DNA of 64,000 bases from Winogradskyella thalassocola (GCF_900099995.1 NZ_FNCZ01000010.1:62001-126000); one strand, 5' to 3'; shown: positions 51,889 to 62,138, counted from the first letter of the stretch. Notes: generated by a model not told the origin, from the sequence alone. A program made the numbers and translations.

Positions 51889-52692
51889 ATGAAATTTAAA
51901 AAACAACTAAAAAAGTTCGTAATTGTACTTTTAAGCATATTTGTTATGATAGCATCCGCACTTTATTTTTTGCAAGAAAAATTATTGTTTTTTCCAAGTA
52001 CTCTAGAACAAAATTATCAATATCAATTAAATCATAATTTTGAAGAACTATTCTTCAAAACAGATGAGCATACCATTATAAATACACTTCATTTTAAGGT
52101 TGAAAACCCAAAAGGGGTTATTCTCTATTTTCATGGAAATGCTGGAGATTTAAGTCGTTGGGGAACGGTTTCAGAATACTTTGTAGATATGGAGTATGAT
52201 GTCTTAATGATGGATTATAGAACCTATGGAAAAAGTACAGGTATTTTAAGTGAAGATGGAATTTATGGTGATGCCCAGTATTGTTACGATTATCTTTTAA
52301 AACAGTATTCCGAAGATGAAATCACCTTATATGGAAGATCTTTAGGTACAGGAATAGCTTCATATTTAGCGTCAAAGAACAAGCCCAAACAGCTCATTTT
52401 AGAAACTCCATATTATAGTATTTTAGACGTGGCGAAAGATCGGTTTCCGATTTTGCCTGTAAAACAATTGTTGAAGTATCATTTTCCGACGTATCAATTT
52501 TTACCAAAGGCAACGTGTCCGATTACAATTATTCACGGAACTAAGGATAGCGTTGTACCTTTTGCTTCGGCTAAAAAACTTTCAGATTTAAAAATTGAAA
52601 ATTTGGACTTTATAACTGTTAAAGGTGGTGGTCATAATAATCTGATTGAGTTTGAGGCATATCATAATACCATTCAAACAATTTTGAAATAA
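51889..52692 (+). CDS. Membrane-anchored alpha/beta hydrolase
   Basis: I start at the ATG at 51889 (267 aa), which opens directly with an anchor helix (KKFVIVLLSIFVMIASALYF); an in-frame ATG at 51871 adds six residues. The hydrolase features are the oxyanion segment LYFHGNAGDLSRWG, the nucleophile elbow GRSLGTG, Asp in IIHGTKDSVVPF, and His in KGGGHNNLIEF. It resembles BEM46-type hydrolases. The substrate is unknown. Confidence 0.88.
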   Translation: MKFKKQLKKFVIVLLSIFVMIASALYFLQEKLLFFPSTLEQNYQYQLNHNFEELFFKTDEHTIINTLHFKVENPKGVILYFHGNAGDLSRWGTVSEYFVDMEYDVLMMDYRTYGKSTGILSEDGIYGDAQYCYDYLLKQYSEDEITLYGRSLGTGIASYLASKNKPKQLILETPYYSILDVAKDRFPILPVKQLLKYHFPTYQFLPKATCPITIIHGTKDSVVPFASAKKLSDLKIENLDFITVKGGGHNNLIEFEAYHNTIQTILK

Positions 52693-52725
52693 AAAAAGGC
52701 TTCAAGTTATCTTGAAGCCTTTTTT
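52693..52725. terminator. Bidirectional terminator between the hydrolase and zinc protease genes
   Basis: AAAAAGGCTTCAAG/CTTGAAGCCTTTTT with a TTAT loop; T and A runs on both sides suit both converging genes. Confidence 0.9.
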
Positions 52726-52745
52726 AAAATGTATTTAAATTTAGA

Positions 52746-55268
52746 TTACTTAGGATCTAAAATAAGATTAATGCGTTCAATAGCATCAGAAATATGGATT
52801 CTACTCATTGCGTCTCCTCCACGAGCTGAACGTAATTGGCTACGTAACGACGTTAACTCAGCTCTTACAACAGCTCTGATATCAGATTGGCTAGTGTTAA
52901 CAGGTGTTACTTTAACATAAGGACTAGATCTTCTTCCGGCAGTTTGATTATCTGCTGTCATTAAGTATTCTAATCGATCAATATGTGCACGTTGTAAATT
53001 ACGTCTGTATGTATCAATTTTCTTTCCTGTACGTAATTCACTCCAAACGCCTTTACGTAAATCGCTCATCATGTCTGTTAAAGCATATGCATTACTGTCA
53101 TACGTATTTGCTTCGATAAGACGTTGCATTTTACCTAAACTCATTATGTTGTTAAGTGTTCTAGATTGCATTGCTCTAACGCGCTCAATAGAACCCGTAA
53201 ACTCAATACGGTCAAAAATGTTTTTGTCAATTAACCATTCTGGAGTTTCAAATAAATTTTTTTGAATAAAAGCCATTGCTTTTTTCTGGTGATCTTTAGG
53301 TACAGCCGTATAAACAGCACCGTCTTGGTCAGCTGCTTTATAGTATTCGTAAACGCCTCCAATGTTATTAGAAACATGTCCCATATAACGATTAAACTGA
53401 GAAACTACGTGGCCATACATTTCATCCAAATCATCATAACCTTCACCAGCTTCAGTCGTCCACTCAATTAAGTTAGGTACGATACGCTTAAGGTTTTTAA
53501 TACCGTATTCACTAGCCAACATAGCATCATCACCTAAATCCTCAGTTTGAGAACTTGGATCAACGACGTCACCAGCTTGTTGATGACCAAAACGATACAT
53601 TGGGTCACCAGCGTGCTTCATAATCCACTCGTTAAGAATTGGTTTTTCTTCTTCAGCTGTTTTATCTAAAATTGGTCTATAACCCCAAGAAATAGCATAC
53701 TTATCATAAGTTCCGATATCTGGCATTAAAGCCACACCTTCATCACCTGGTTGTGCGATATAGTTAAAACGAGCATAATCCATAATAGATGGTGCAGTTC
53801 CATATACTTTAGTGAATTCTGCATCACGTAATTTTTCTACAGGATAGGCAACACTAGACCCCATGTTGTGAGGTAAACCTAATGTGTGACCAACTTCGTG
53901 AGACGATACAAAACGAATTAAACGACCCATAACTTCATCCTTAAATTGTGGACTCTGAGCTTCAGGGTTAATCGCTGCAGTTTGTACAAAGAACCAACCA
54001 CGTAATAATGACATTACGTTATGATACCAATTGATATCGCTTTCTAAAATTTCACCAGTTCTTGGATCACTTACGTGTGGTCCATTAGCATTTGGAATTG
54101 GAGAGGCTAAATAACGTACTACGGAATAACGTGCGTCTTCTGGACTCCAATCTGGATCTTCTTCAACCGTTGGTGGTTCTTTTGCAATTATAGCATCTTT
54201 AAAGCCTGCAGCTTCAAATGCGACTTGCCAATCTTCGATACCTTGCTTAATATATTTTTTCCATTGTTCTGGAGTTGCTCTGTCAACGTAGTATACAATT
54301 TGTTTTTTAGGTACTACTAATTCACCACGCTTAAATTTTTCGAGATCTTCATCTTTAACTTCTAATCTCCAACGGTCTAAAAACTCTAAAGATTTACTTT
54401 TTTGATCTTTTAAGCCATAATCTGTTTGGTTGCTTGTAAACCAACCTACGCGTTCGTCAAAATAACGACGCTTCATTGGTACAGCAGGTAACAAGATCAT
54501 AGAATTGTTAATTTCTAAAGATATAGCACCTGTATTAGAATTTGATGGTGGTGCTCCAGCAGCATAAGTTTTTACTGTACGAGATTCAATGTTCGTCGGG
54601 TAAGATTTGATGCTTTCAATGTACGAAAGCTGACCGTCTAAACGTGAAATTTTATATTGCTGTCTTGCGCGTTGTGGAAATCCTAAAGACTTTACATCTT
54701 TTTCGAATAAATCTGTAACATCAATTACAGTATTTAAAGAATCCTTACTGAAAGCTTTAATTGAAAAAGTCGCAATTACAGGTTCGAAATTTGAGTTAAC
54801 AACGGCCTCATGGACTGGTAAAGAATCAGAAGCAACAACTTGATGAGACACCATACGTAACAATACCTTTTTGTCTTTCTTTTCCCAACGCAATACTTGC
54901 TCGCTTAATTTACCACCACCAAAACCAAGTCCTGATGCCGTTTTAGCGATACGTGTAACCATAAGCATTTCTCTATCAAAAAGAGAATCTGGAATTTCAT
55001 AAAAGAATTTATCATCTACAGAATGAACTGTAAATAAGCCTTTGTCACTTTTTGCATCTTTAGTGATAACTTTGCTATAAGGTTGTGGGTCGTTTTTTCC
55101 AGGTTTCTTAGCTGGAGGTTTAGCCATCGCTGTGGCATCTTTTCCTGATTTCCCTGCTTTTTTTGCGGTAGAGCAAGAAAATGCTAGAAATGCGGAAACT
55201 ACAAAGAGTAGTTTAAGGGATACGTGTTTCAAAATAGTCGGTTTTTTTAAATTTTGTTGAAAATACAT
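52746..55268 (-). CDS. Zinc-dependent metalloprotease, DUF5117/DUF5118 type
   Basis: The 840-aa protein has an N-terminal lipoprotein-like export signal (LKLLFVVSAFLAFSC, Cys at 32). The body includes ESIKSYPTNIESRTVKTYAA, and the zinc motif SSHEVGHTLGLPHNMGSS (HExxHxxGxxH), as in metzincins. The order of these regions matches my recollection of large Bacteroidota proteins with DUF5117 and DUF5118 regions before the zinc domain. It likely works in the periplasm or at the outer membrane. Confidence 0.88.
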   Translation of the reverse strand: MYFQQNLKKPTILKHVSLKLLFVVSAFLAFSCSTAKKAGKSGKDATAMAKPPAKKPGKNDPQPYSKVITKDAKSDKGLFTVHSVDDKFFYEIPDSLFDREMLMVTRIAKTASGLGFGGGKLSEQVLRWEKKDKKVLLRMVSHQVVASDSLPVHEAVVNSNFEPVIATFSIKAFSKDSLNTVIDVTDLFEKDVKSLGFPQRARQQYKISRLDGQLSYIESIKSYPTNIESRTVKTYAAGAPPSNSNTGAISLEINNSMILLPAVPMKRRYFDERVGWFTSNQTDYGLKDQKSKSLEFLDRWRLEVKDEDLEKFKRGELVVPKKQIVYYVDRATPEQWKKYIKQGIEDWQVAFEAAGFKDAIIAKEPPTVEEDPDWSPEDARYSVVRYLASPIPNANGPHVSDPRTGEILESDINWYHNVMSLLRGWFFVQTAAINPEAQSPQFKDEVMGRLIRFVSSHEVGHTLGLPHNMGSSVAYPVEKLRDAEFTKVYGTAPSIMDYARFNYIAQPGDEGVALMPDIGTYDKYAISWGYRPILDKTAEEEKPILNEWIMKHAGDPMYRFGHQQAGDVVDPSSQTEDLGDDAMLASEYGIKNLKRIVPNLIEWTTEAGEGYDDLDEMYGHVVSQFNRYMGHVSNNIGGVYEYYKAADQDGAVYTAVPKDHQKKAMAFIQKNLFETPEWLIDKNIFDRIEFTGSIERVRAMQSRTLNNIMSLGKMQRLIEANTYDSNAYALTDMMSDLRKGVWSELRTGKKIDTYRRNLQRAHIDRLEYLMTADNQTAGRRSSPYVKVTPVNTSQSDIRAVVRAELTSLRSQLRSARGGDAMSRIHISDAIERINLILDPK

Positions 55269-55323
55269 ATTCTATTAAGAATATGTTAATATAAAAACCG
55301 ATTTTAGTATTTCTTTAACGCTG

Positions 55324-56583
55324 TTATTCTAAGGTTTCTAGGTAAGATTGAATTAGTGCAACTCCTTCTGTATGCATCATTGAGGTTCCTATAAATGGCA
55401 TGCTCAAACCATCTAAATAAAACGAGACTCTGTAGTCGATACTAAAACTTTGTTCTACAATATCACTGTCTTCTAATGGGGTTTCAAAAGCAAGATTTAG
55501 AGTCGATTCATCCTCACAGTGACCTCCAGGAATATGACAATGTGCACAATTAATATCCATATATGCTCTCGCTCTATTTTCTAAACTTTCATTGTCATCT
55601 TCCCAATTTGGTAGGCTTCTAACGGAGGCACTATTAGTTATACCTGTTAATTGAGAATTGGTAATAAATTGTTCTAACTGATTAACTCCATTAATTTCAA
55701 AATTCATGGATCTTAATTTTGGACCAATCGGTATAATATTTTCATTATTACCATGGCATGTAAAGCAATCGGTGTTTGATGGAATTTTATAGGTTGTAGA
55801 ATTACTATTGCCATCGGTATCAATCCATGTAACAGGTAGTGAGCTGCCATCTAAATCTAAAACGGCATCTGTTTGAGCGTCGTTCCATTTGTAATCTCCT
55901 GTTTCCCAAGTTCCATTCGATTTAATTAAAATACGTGTTTCAATAATGTGTCTCCCTAATGATACATCACGTTCGTCAATATTGTAGTAGAAGGTTTTTG
56001 CAATAACCGTATTGTCTGGAAAAATAGGTAAGCCATCTCCGTCATATGCCATGCTTGTGCCTTCTGGTAAGGCTATGATGCGCTGTTTATGAGCATAGTC
56101 TGAAAATAAGGTAGTACTGAGGTTGTATTCAAATCCTTTTGAAGTAATATTTAATTCGTTTAAAGCACCTGAAAATAAATTCAACTCAGAAAGATTCGTT
56201 TTAAATTCTGGTATGACGTTAGGGACTAAGGTTGTAAAGCTATAAACATCGGAGTATAAGCTAATGTTGTCCGAACCGCAAATGGTTTGGATATAGATGT
56301 CGTAAGTGGTGTTGGCTTGTAATCCGGTGAGTTCTAAAGTTGTGCTAGATGTGGAAATATTTGTTCCATTACCTAATGTAAACCCTAAAATACCATATTC
56401 TATAGTATAGGACAACGAAGAATTTGTCGTTTCCCAAATGATGGTGGCAGAATTACTAGTTACAGAATTTGAAGATACATTTGTAGCAGTTTCGCAAACA
56501 GGAACAATATCGTCATCGTCATTATTACATGAAAATATAAAACATGTAAAGGTGAGTAGTAAACAGATTTTTTTTAACATCAC
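55324..56583 (-). CDS. Lipoprotein with fibronectin-III domain and two CxxCH haem sites
   Basis: The 419-aa protein is a lipoprotein (ICLLLTFTCFIFSC, Cys 19). A fibronectin-III domain spans about 30-118 (TSNSATIIWETTNSSLSY, LTGLQANTTYDIYIQTICG). The rest resembles the SO2930/HNE_0200-like cytochrome family, with C273-x-x-C-H277 (CFTCHGN) and C346-x-x-C-H350 (CAHCHIPGG), both able to bind haem c. It is likely exposed on the outer membrane. ATG at 56580 is equally possible. Confidence 0.85.
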   Translation of the reverse strand: MMLKKICLLLTFTCFIFSCNNDDDDIVPVCETATNVSSNSVTSNSATIIWETTNSSLSYTIEYGILGFTLGNGTNISTSSTTLELTGLQANTTYDIYIQTICGSDNISLYSDVYSFTTLVPNVIPEFKTNLSELNLFSGALNELNITSKGFEYNLSTTLFSDYAHKQRIIALPEGTSMAYDGDGLPIFPDNTVIAKTFYYNIDERDVSLGRHIIETRILIKSNGTWETGDYKWNDAQTDAVLDLDGSSLPVTWIDTDGNSNSTTYKIPSNTDCFTCHGNNENIIPIGPKLRSMNFEINGVNQLEQFITNSQLTGITNSASVRSLPNWEDDNESLENRARAYMDINCAHCHIPGGHCEDESTLNLAFETPLEDSDIVEQSFSIDYRVSFYLDGLSMPFIGTSMMHTEGVALIQSYLETLE

Positions 56584-56705
56584 GTAGGATTTTCTAATTT
56601 ATAGCTGATTGCTAATGTAATGAAAATCTTTTTTAAGTAAAAGATTATATGTTTTTCAATCTTTGTTACTAATTTACGAGTGATTCGAGAATACTCAAAC
56701 CAGGC

Positions 56706-57818
56706 TTATCTTTTTAAAAATTTAAAGCTTTCTGTTTGGTTTTGTGAACTTATAATTTTTAAAATATAGCTTCCTGAAGCTAAAGTACCAATTTCAATAT
56801 TTTGGGATTCATCTAAGTCAGCGGAAGTCATTAGCCTACCTGAAATATCATAAATAGCGTATGGATTATTGACTAAAGGAACATCGGAAATGAGTTGTAA
56901 TATATGATTAGATACGTCTGTTATTAGTTTAGTTTTTTGCTCGGTAAAACTATTAATAGACAGGGTTTGCCTACCATAGTTAAGTTCTGATCCATTACTA
57001 TTATATATGGTTAGCATAGCATCGGAACCGCTTCCAGTAATTTCAAATGTAAATATATCTTCAGGTATATTACTGAGCGATTGAATGTAAGACATTTCAA
57101 AAGATCCCGCTGCATTTGGCTCGCACATTAATAAAGTCCATGCGATACTTCTTCTTATAAATGAGTTAGGTTGTATTGGATTGTCGTAAGTGCCATTAAA
57201 CCCATTACAAGTAGAGTTGCCATAAAATTCACTTTGTCCATTAATAATATCGTCAGAAAAGAATATATTTAAGTTAGGGTCGAAAGTATTTTCAAGTAAA
57301 ATATCAAATTCCCATATAGAATGTAGAAACCATTCTCCACTTAGATGGTTCGTAGGTGCGTCTTCACGGCCTAAGTTAATGATGTCTCCCAGGCTATTGA
57401 TAATACTTAAATTGTGTAAATCATTAGTAAATGAATACGTTAAATTTCCAGGTTCTTGTAAAATTGAAAAGTATAAATTCTCAAAGTCAGTTTCCTCAGT
57501 TGTAGCACATGTATTGTCTGTAGTTTCAAAATAAGGAATAAGACTTATAGCATTATTTTGTTCGTTCTCAAAGTAAGAGGTAAAAGAGTTACATATGCCA
57601 TTGCCGTATATATAACGTCCCCAATATTGGTCTAGTGGCGCACTGCTAAATGAATTGTGAAATTCAATATTTGGAGGTGTTGTAACCGTTGAAGGTAAAT
57701 TTATGGTATTCCCATTAGATTCAATAGAAATTACATTCCAATTACCAATGAAGTTCTGTGAATTTATGACTATTGTAAAACATAAAAATAAGATTAAGGT
57801 TGCGTAGCTTTGTTTCAT
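56706..57818 (-). CDS. T9SS-sorted protein with META-like domains
   Basis: The 370-aa protein has a signal peptide (TLILFLCFTIVINSQ). Two similar segments follow (NWNVISIESNGNTI to GNGICNSFTSYFEN, and GEWFLHSIWEFD to GNSTCNGFNGTYD) that look like META-type lipocalin-like repeats. A T9SS type A sorting domain ends the protein (AIYDISGRLMTSADLDES, LASGSYILKI, FKFLKR). Its ligand is unknown. Confidence 0.8.
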   Translation of the reverse strand: MKQSYATLILFLCFTIVINSQNFIGNWNVISIESNGNTINLPSTVTTPPNIEFHNSFSSAPLDQYWGRYIYGNGICNSFTSYFENEQNNAISLIPYFETTDNTCATTEETDFENLYFSILQEPGNLTYSFTNDLHNLSIINSLGDIINLGREDAPTNHLSGEWFLHSIWEFDILLENTFDPNLNIFFSDDIINGQSEFYGNSTCNGFNGTYDNPIQPNSFIRRSIAWTLLMCEPNAAGSFEMSYIQSLSNIPEDIFTFEITGSGSDAMLTIYNSNGSELNYGRQTLSINSFTEQKTKLITDVSNHILQLISDVPLVNNPYAIYDISGRLMTSADLDESQNIEIGTLASGSYILKIISSQNQTESFKFLKR

Positions 57819-57883
57819 AAAATGAGCGTTTTTATAAAGGTTCTAATTATTAGTAACGCTCTAATATATAGTTTTTAAACTAA

Positions 57884-57919
57884 AAAAAAAGGAATTACCT
57901 CTCGATAATTCCTTTTTTA
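57884..57919 (-). terminator. Terminator of lysS
   Basis: Minus-strand AAAAAAGGAATTA pairs with TAATTCCTTTTTT around an 8-nt loop, then runs into T residues. It begins 21 bp past the lysS stop. Confidence 0.88.
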
Positions 57920-57939
57920 TAAATTTATGTTAGAGGCTT

Positions 57940-59628
57940 TTAAACAAGCTCAACAAATAAGCCATCATCAGTTTTTTCAACCTTTGTTAGTCCATGTTTA
58001 CTCAAGCCTTTTAAACCTTTGTCCCAACCTTTATTACTTAAGCCAGATTTTGATTTAAGAACGTTTAAATCCATGCGCTTTTCAGATTTTAAAACTTCTA
58101 AAATTGCTTTTTCATTATCACTAAGATCTACTTTCTTCTTCTCTGGTCGCATTTGAGGGAAGAATAATACTTCTTGGATACTCTGATTGTTGGTTAAGAA
58201 CATAATTAAACGGTCCATTCCAATTCCCATTCCAGATGTTGGAGGCATTCCATATTCAAGCGCACGTAAAAAATCGTGATCTATAAATTCTGTCGCTTCA
58301 TCATCTCCTTTTTTAGCTAAGCTTAATTGGTGTTCAAAACGCTCGCGTTGGTCTATTGGATCGTTAAGCTCGGAGTATGCATTTGCAACCTCTTTACCAC
58401 AAACCATTAGCTCAAAACGCTCTGTTAATTCAGGGTTTTCTCTGTGCTCTTTACATAACGGACTCATCTCTTTCGGGTAGTCGGTTATAAATGTTGGTTG
58501 AATATAATTTCCTTCACATTTTTCACCAAAAATTTCATCAATCAACTTGCCTTTACCCATGGTCTCGTCAACTTCAATATGCATGCCTTTTGCAGCCGCT
58601 CTTATGTCGTCTTCAGATTTATTGTAAATATCAAAACCTGTAAATTCTAAAATAGAATCGCGCATGGTAATACGCTTATAAGGCGCTTTAAAATTAATTT
58701 TATGCTCACCAAAAGTAGCATCTGAAGTTCCGTTTACAGCAATAGCACAATGCTCTAATAATTGCTCACAGAAATCCATCATCCAGTTGTAATCTTTGTA
58801 AGATACATAGATTTCCATGGCTGTAAATTCAGGATTATGCGTTCTGTCCATTCCTTCATTTCTGAAGTTTTTAGAAAACTCATAAACTCCATCAAAACCA
58901 CCAACGATTAAACGTTTTAGATATAATTCGTTAGCAATTCGCATGTATAATGGAATGTCTAAACTGTTGTGATGTGTTATAAACGGACGTGCCGCAGCTC
59001 CACCAGGAATCGGTTGTAAAACTGGTGTTTCAACTTCAAAATAACCCGCATCATTAAAAAACTGACGCATCGCATTAAAAAGTTTTGTACGCTTTACAAA
59101 CACTTCTTTTACATGTGGATTAACTACTAAATCGGCATAACGTTGTCTGTAACGCATTTCAGGATCTGTGAACGCATCATACGTTTTTCCGTCCTTTTGT
59201 TTTGGTATTGGTAACGGTTTTAAAGCTTTACTCAATAATTTAAAATCCTTTACCATAACGGTCTTTTCTCCAACTTGCGTTGTGAAAAGTGTGCCTTCAA
59301 TACCTATAAAATCACCTAAATCTAATAATTTCTTAAAGACATCATTGTAAAGCGTTTTATCCTCACCTGTACAAATTTCGTCTCTATTAAAATACACCTG
59401 AATACGACCTTCGCTATCTTGTAATTGTGCAAAAGACGCTTTTCCTTGAATGTTAATTGCCATTAAACGACCAGCAATAATCACCTGTTTACCGTCTTCA
59501 AAATTAGATTTTATCTGTTTTGAAGTGTGGTTTACCGGAAATAAATCCGCTGGATAAGGGTTAATCCCTAAAGCTCTAAGCTTTTCTAACTTTTGGCGTC
59601 TTACCAATTCTTGTTCTGAAAGTTGCAT
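57940..59628 (-). CDS. lysS: Lysyl-tRNA synthetase, class II
   Basis: LysS charges tRNA-Lys. The 562-aa protein has the OB-fold anticodon-binding domain (about 1-150). Class II motifs follow: FFNDAGYFEVETPVLQPIPG (motif 1 and loop), FRNEGMDRTHNPEFTAMEIY (motif 2), and GMGIGMDRLIMFLTN (motif 3). About 60 extra residues at the C-terminus (KVDLSDNEKAILEVLKSEKR, LSKHGLTKVEKTDD) form a small winged-helix-like tail that I believe occurs in relatives. Confidence 0.97.
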   Translation of the reverse strand: MQLSEQELVRRQKLEKLRALGINPYPADLFPVNHTSKQIKSNFEDGKQVIIAGRLMAINIQGKASFAQLQDSEGRIQVYFNRDEICTGEDKTLYNDVFKKLLDLGDFIGIEGTLFTTQVGEKTVMVKDFKLLSKALKPLPIPKQKDGKTYDAFTDPEMRYRQRYADLVVNPHVKEVFVKRTKLFNAMRQFFNDAGYFEVETPVLQPIPGGAAARPFITHHNSLDIPLYMRIANELYLKRLIVGGFDGVYEFSKNFRNEGMDRTHNPEFTAMEIYVSYKDYNWMMDFCEQLLEHCAIAVNGTSDATFGEHKINFKAPYKRITMRDSILEFTGFDIYNKSEDDIRAAAKGMHIEVDETMGKGKLIDEIFGEKCEGNYIQPTFITDYPKEMSPLCKEHRENPELTERFELMVCGKEVANAYSELNDPIDQRERFEHQLSLAKKGDDEATEFIDHDFLRALEYGMPPTSGMGIGMDRLIMFLTNNQSIQEVLFFPQMRPEKKKVDLSDNEKAILEVLKSEKRMDLNVLKSKSGLSNKGWDKGLKGLSKHGLTKVEKTDDGLFVELV

Positions 59629-59673
59629 TCTGATTAATTTTTATTGACTTACGTGTTTTTAAGTAAGCAGATG

Positions 59674-59681
59674 CAAAATTA
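59674..59681 (-). promoter_or_regulatory. Bacteroidota -7 box of lysS
   Basis: Minus-strand TAATTTTG matches TAnnTTTG, 45 bp before the lysS ATG. No convincing -33 element was found. Confidence 0.5.
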
Positions 59682-59812
59682 CGCTTTTTACAAAAATTAG
59701 AGAACTCCTTTTTAATTTGATTTTAGTGAAACTCTATTTTTGAAAAATTGCATAGCAATTGTATTGAAAATAGCGAGCTGAACTTATCTCGTTGAAGAAT
59801 GGGATCTCATAT

Positions 59813-60703
59813 TTATTTTGACTTAATAATATTTAGATTTTCTTTTAAATCTTTATTATCAGGATGTAATTGAATAGCTTCCTCTAACACTTTTATAGCC
59901 TCTTGTTTTTTGCCGGAAGCACTGAGTGTGTTAGCTAAACTGACAAAGGTTCTAGCTTGCTCAGGAAACAACTTAGTGTTAAGTTCGTATACGGCAATCG
60001 CTTCTTCTATGCGGTCTGTAGCGGACAAAATATAACTATAAGTATTTAGTCCGTACATATTTGGGACTTTACCTTTAAACGTTTTTAGAAGTTTTTTGTG
60101 TTTACGTTTTAGACCTTTGACTCCTTTTTTGTTTAGAATGTGGTCAACGGTTGTTACAATCTGATAATTAGATTTGTAATTATTAGTGGTAATTATATTC
60201 TGAATATCGTCTTCAAAAGTGTCAATAGGATGTTCTACAATGCGGTTAACTTCTTTTCCGTCTTTATAAAATATCACTGTAGGAACACGGTGAATGTTTA
60301 AACCTGCTTCTTCGTGTTGAGGGCTCTGTTTGTACATGTCTGCTTGTCTGCTTACCGCAATAACGCTTAACTGCTCCATCGGAAAATTACTTACTTCTAA
60401 AACTTTGTAAAGCTTCGGGACTTCTTGTTGGCTATCCCCACACCAAGTTCCTAAAAATAAGGTTATGGAATAGGTTTTTAATTTTGAAGCAATAGCGTTA
60501 ATAACTTCAGAATTGGGTTCGTAAGCGTCATAGTTTTTTGTAAACCAAGATTTGTAATTATCACCTTCTAAGCCTTCTTTGTTGATTTCTCCGAGTAGAA
60601 ATGGAGTGCCTCCTTTATCTGTAATTTCTTGATTGAGGTCTTGGGCATTAATTTGAAATGCAGTTAGTAATGTGATTAGAATAATTAAAATGTTCGTTTT
60701 CAT
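59813..60703 (-). CDS. Periplasmic thioredoxin-like protein with TPR tail
   Basis: The 296-aa protein has a signal peptide (ILIILITLLTAFQINA). A thioredoxin-like fold (about 70-165) carries LFLGTWCGDSQQEVPKL, where the usual CxxC is CGDS with only one Cys, so disulfide exchange is unlikely by the standard route. The cis-proline is in RVPTVIFY. Two TPR-like units end the protein (YILSATDRIEEAIAVYELNT, VSLANTLSASGKKQEAIKVL). The single Cys suggests reductase, peroxidase or binding roles. Confidence 0.8.
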   Translation of the reverse strand: MKTNILIILITLLTAFQINAQDLNQEITDKGGTPFLLGEINKEGLEGDNYKSWFTKNYDAYEPNSEVINAIASKLKTYSITLFLGTWCGDSQQEVPKLYKVLEVSNFPMEQLSVIAVSRQADMYKQSPQHEEAGLNIHRVPTVIFYKDGKEVNRIVEHPIDTFEDDIQNIITTNNYKSNYQIVTTVDHILNKKGVKGLKRKHKKLLKTFKGKVPNMYGLNTYSYILSATDRIEEAIAVYELNTKLFPEQARTFVSLANTLSASGKKQEAIKVLEEAIQLHPDNKDLKENLNIIKSK

Positions 60704-60812
60704 CGTGATGTTTTTTATTGATTAATATGAAAACAAACATCAATGATTAAGCTCTAAATTTGAATAATTGAAGGTTGGAAATCGGTACTAGTACCAAGGT
60801 TGAATTTTGTAA

Positions 60813-61868
60813 CTATTTAGTGAATAGTGATTTGGCGTCGTCTCTAGATTGCACGTTTAACTTCTTGTAGATGTTGTTAGTATGCGTTTTTACCGTGCTT
60901 ACGCTTAAAAAAAGAGATTCAGCAATGTCTTTATTGGTTTTGTCTAAGAGTAAATGCTCTAAAACCACTTGTTCTTGCTTTGATAATTTTGCTTTTAAAT
61001 CTACAATTTTAGATTGGTTTCGTTTCCAGAAGCGATACAAGAAAAATAGATTCAGAAAAATGGACAATCCTAGAATAGAGTAGAGTAAAAGGCTCCAGTT
61101 CGATCCTGTGTTTCCATGTGACGCAGACAACATATAGCGGTCAGCTTCTAATTCGTTTGTATATTGTTTGGTGTAAGGGGCATTAGGATAAGTCGTTTCT
61201 AATCGTGTTTTTAAATTATCGTAGTATTGATTTTGCTTCAAGTCTTCAACATAATAACTGTGCAAATCACTACTTCTGTCAGATAAATAAGAATAAATAT
61301 AAAGTTCAGCTATGGGTTCATTTAAAGCCTCTCCAAAATACTGAAGGGTTTTAAACCACTTTTTGTTATTCAGTTTGCGGTTGGCTTCACTTCTAAATTC
61401 GCCATAGGCAAAACGCATATCATTTTTTAAGGAATCGATTTTTACAAACGCATTTGCTTTAGGGTTGTTAGATTCCACACGGCAAAATACTTGATTACCA
61501 AAAGAAAAAGGCAATTTTAAGGTGTCTGTATTTTTGGCAATAAACAAGAGTGCTTCACTATCACTACAATGACCATTAAAATGATTGGCGCCTTGCTGAA
61601 TGTCAGAACATTTGTCCACATGAATGCGGTAAATTCGGTTTTCAGCCTCGAGCATATTACCTTTAAATTCAAAGAAACCAGTTGAGTCAGCAATTGTTTT
61701 GGCAATAATTTGCTCTGAATACACGCCAGACATTTTTCGGTAATCTTCAACAATAGAAAGATATACGGCTCTGTCCCATTCTTCAGGATTTGTGTAGCCC
61801 GAAAATGAATATTGAGCTTTACAAATTGAAGTTATAGCTAAAAAAACGAAAAGAATTCTGATTCGCAT
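60813..61868 (-). CDS. Membrane-anchored LuxR-type transcription regulator with extracytoplasmic N-terminal domain
   Basis: The 351-aa protein has a signal peptide (RILFVFLAITSICKA). About 230 residues outside the membrane follow, containing CSDIQQGANHFNGHC with two Cys. A transmembrane helix lies at about 260-278 (WSLLLYSILGLSIFLNLFFL), and a cytoplasmic LuxR helix-turn-helix at about 285-350 (LSKQEQVVLEHLLLDKTNKDIAESL). It lacks a receiver or kinase, so it may sense an envelope signal and bind DNA as one protein. It is 109 bp upstream of the thioredoxin-like gene on the same strand. Confidence 0.82.
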   Translation of the reverse strand: MRIRILFVFLAITSICKAQYSFSGYTNPEEWDRAVYLSIVEDYRKMSGVYSEQIIAKTIADSTGFFEFKGNMLEAENRIYRIHVDKCSDIQQGANHFNGHCSDSEALLFIAKNTDTLKLPFSFGNQVFCRVESNNPKANAFVKIDSLKNDMRFAYGEFRSEANRKLNNKKWFKTLQYFGEALNEPIAELYIYSYLSDRSSDLHSYYVEDLKQNQYYDNLKTRLETTYPNAPYTKQYTNELEADRYMLSASHGNTGSNWSLLLYSILGLSIFLNLFFLYRFWKRNQSKIVDLKAKLSKQEQVVLEHLLLDKTNKDIAESLFLSVSTVKTHTNNIYKKLNVQSRDDAKSLFTK

Positions 61869-61979
61869 AAAACGAAACTACATAATTTTATTCTGATTGC
61901 AATACAGTGAATTCATAAAAAGTGTAACATTTATATTGAAATAGCGTCCTATAAATACATCAAATCATCAAACGAAATT

Positions 61980-62138
61980 ATGAGTATCTGGCGCGTTATC
62001 CTTTCAATTATTTGTCCACCTTTAGCTGTCTTAGATAAAGGGTGCGGTTCAATTCTTATTACATTTCTATTATGGCTTTGTGGTTGGGTGCCAGGCGTTA
62101 TAGCAGCATTAGTTATTCTCAATAACCCAAAGCGATAA
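61980..62138 (+). CDS. YqaE/Pmp3-family small membrane protein
   Basis: The 52-aa frame from the ATG at 61980 reads MSIWRVILSIICPPLAVLDK, then GCGSILITFLLWLCGWVPGV and IAALVILNN. Two transmembrane helices with PPLAV and the GWVPGxIAA pattern match Pmp3/YqaE (UPF0057) proteins, linked to membrane potential and salt stress. It stands alone between divergent genes. Confidence 0.9.
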   Translation: MSIWRVILSIICPPLAVLDKGCGSILITFLLWLCGWVPGVIAALVILNNPKR

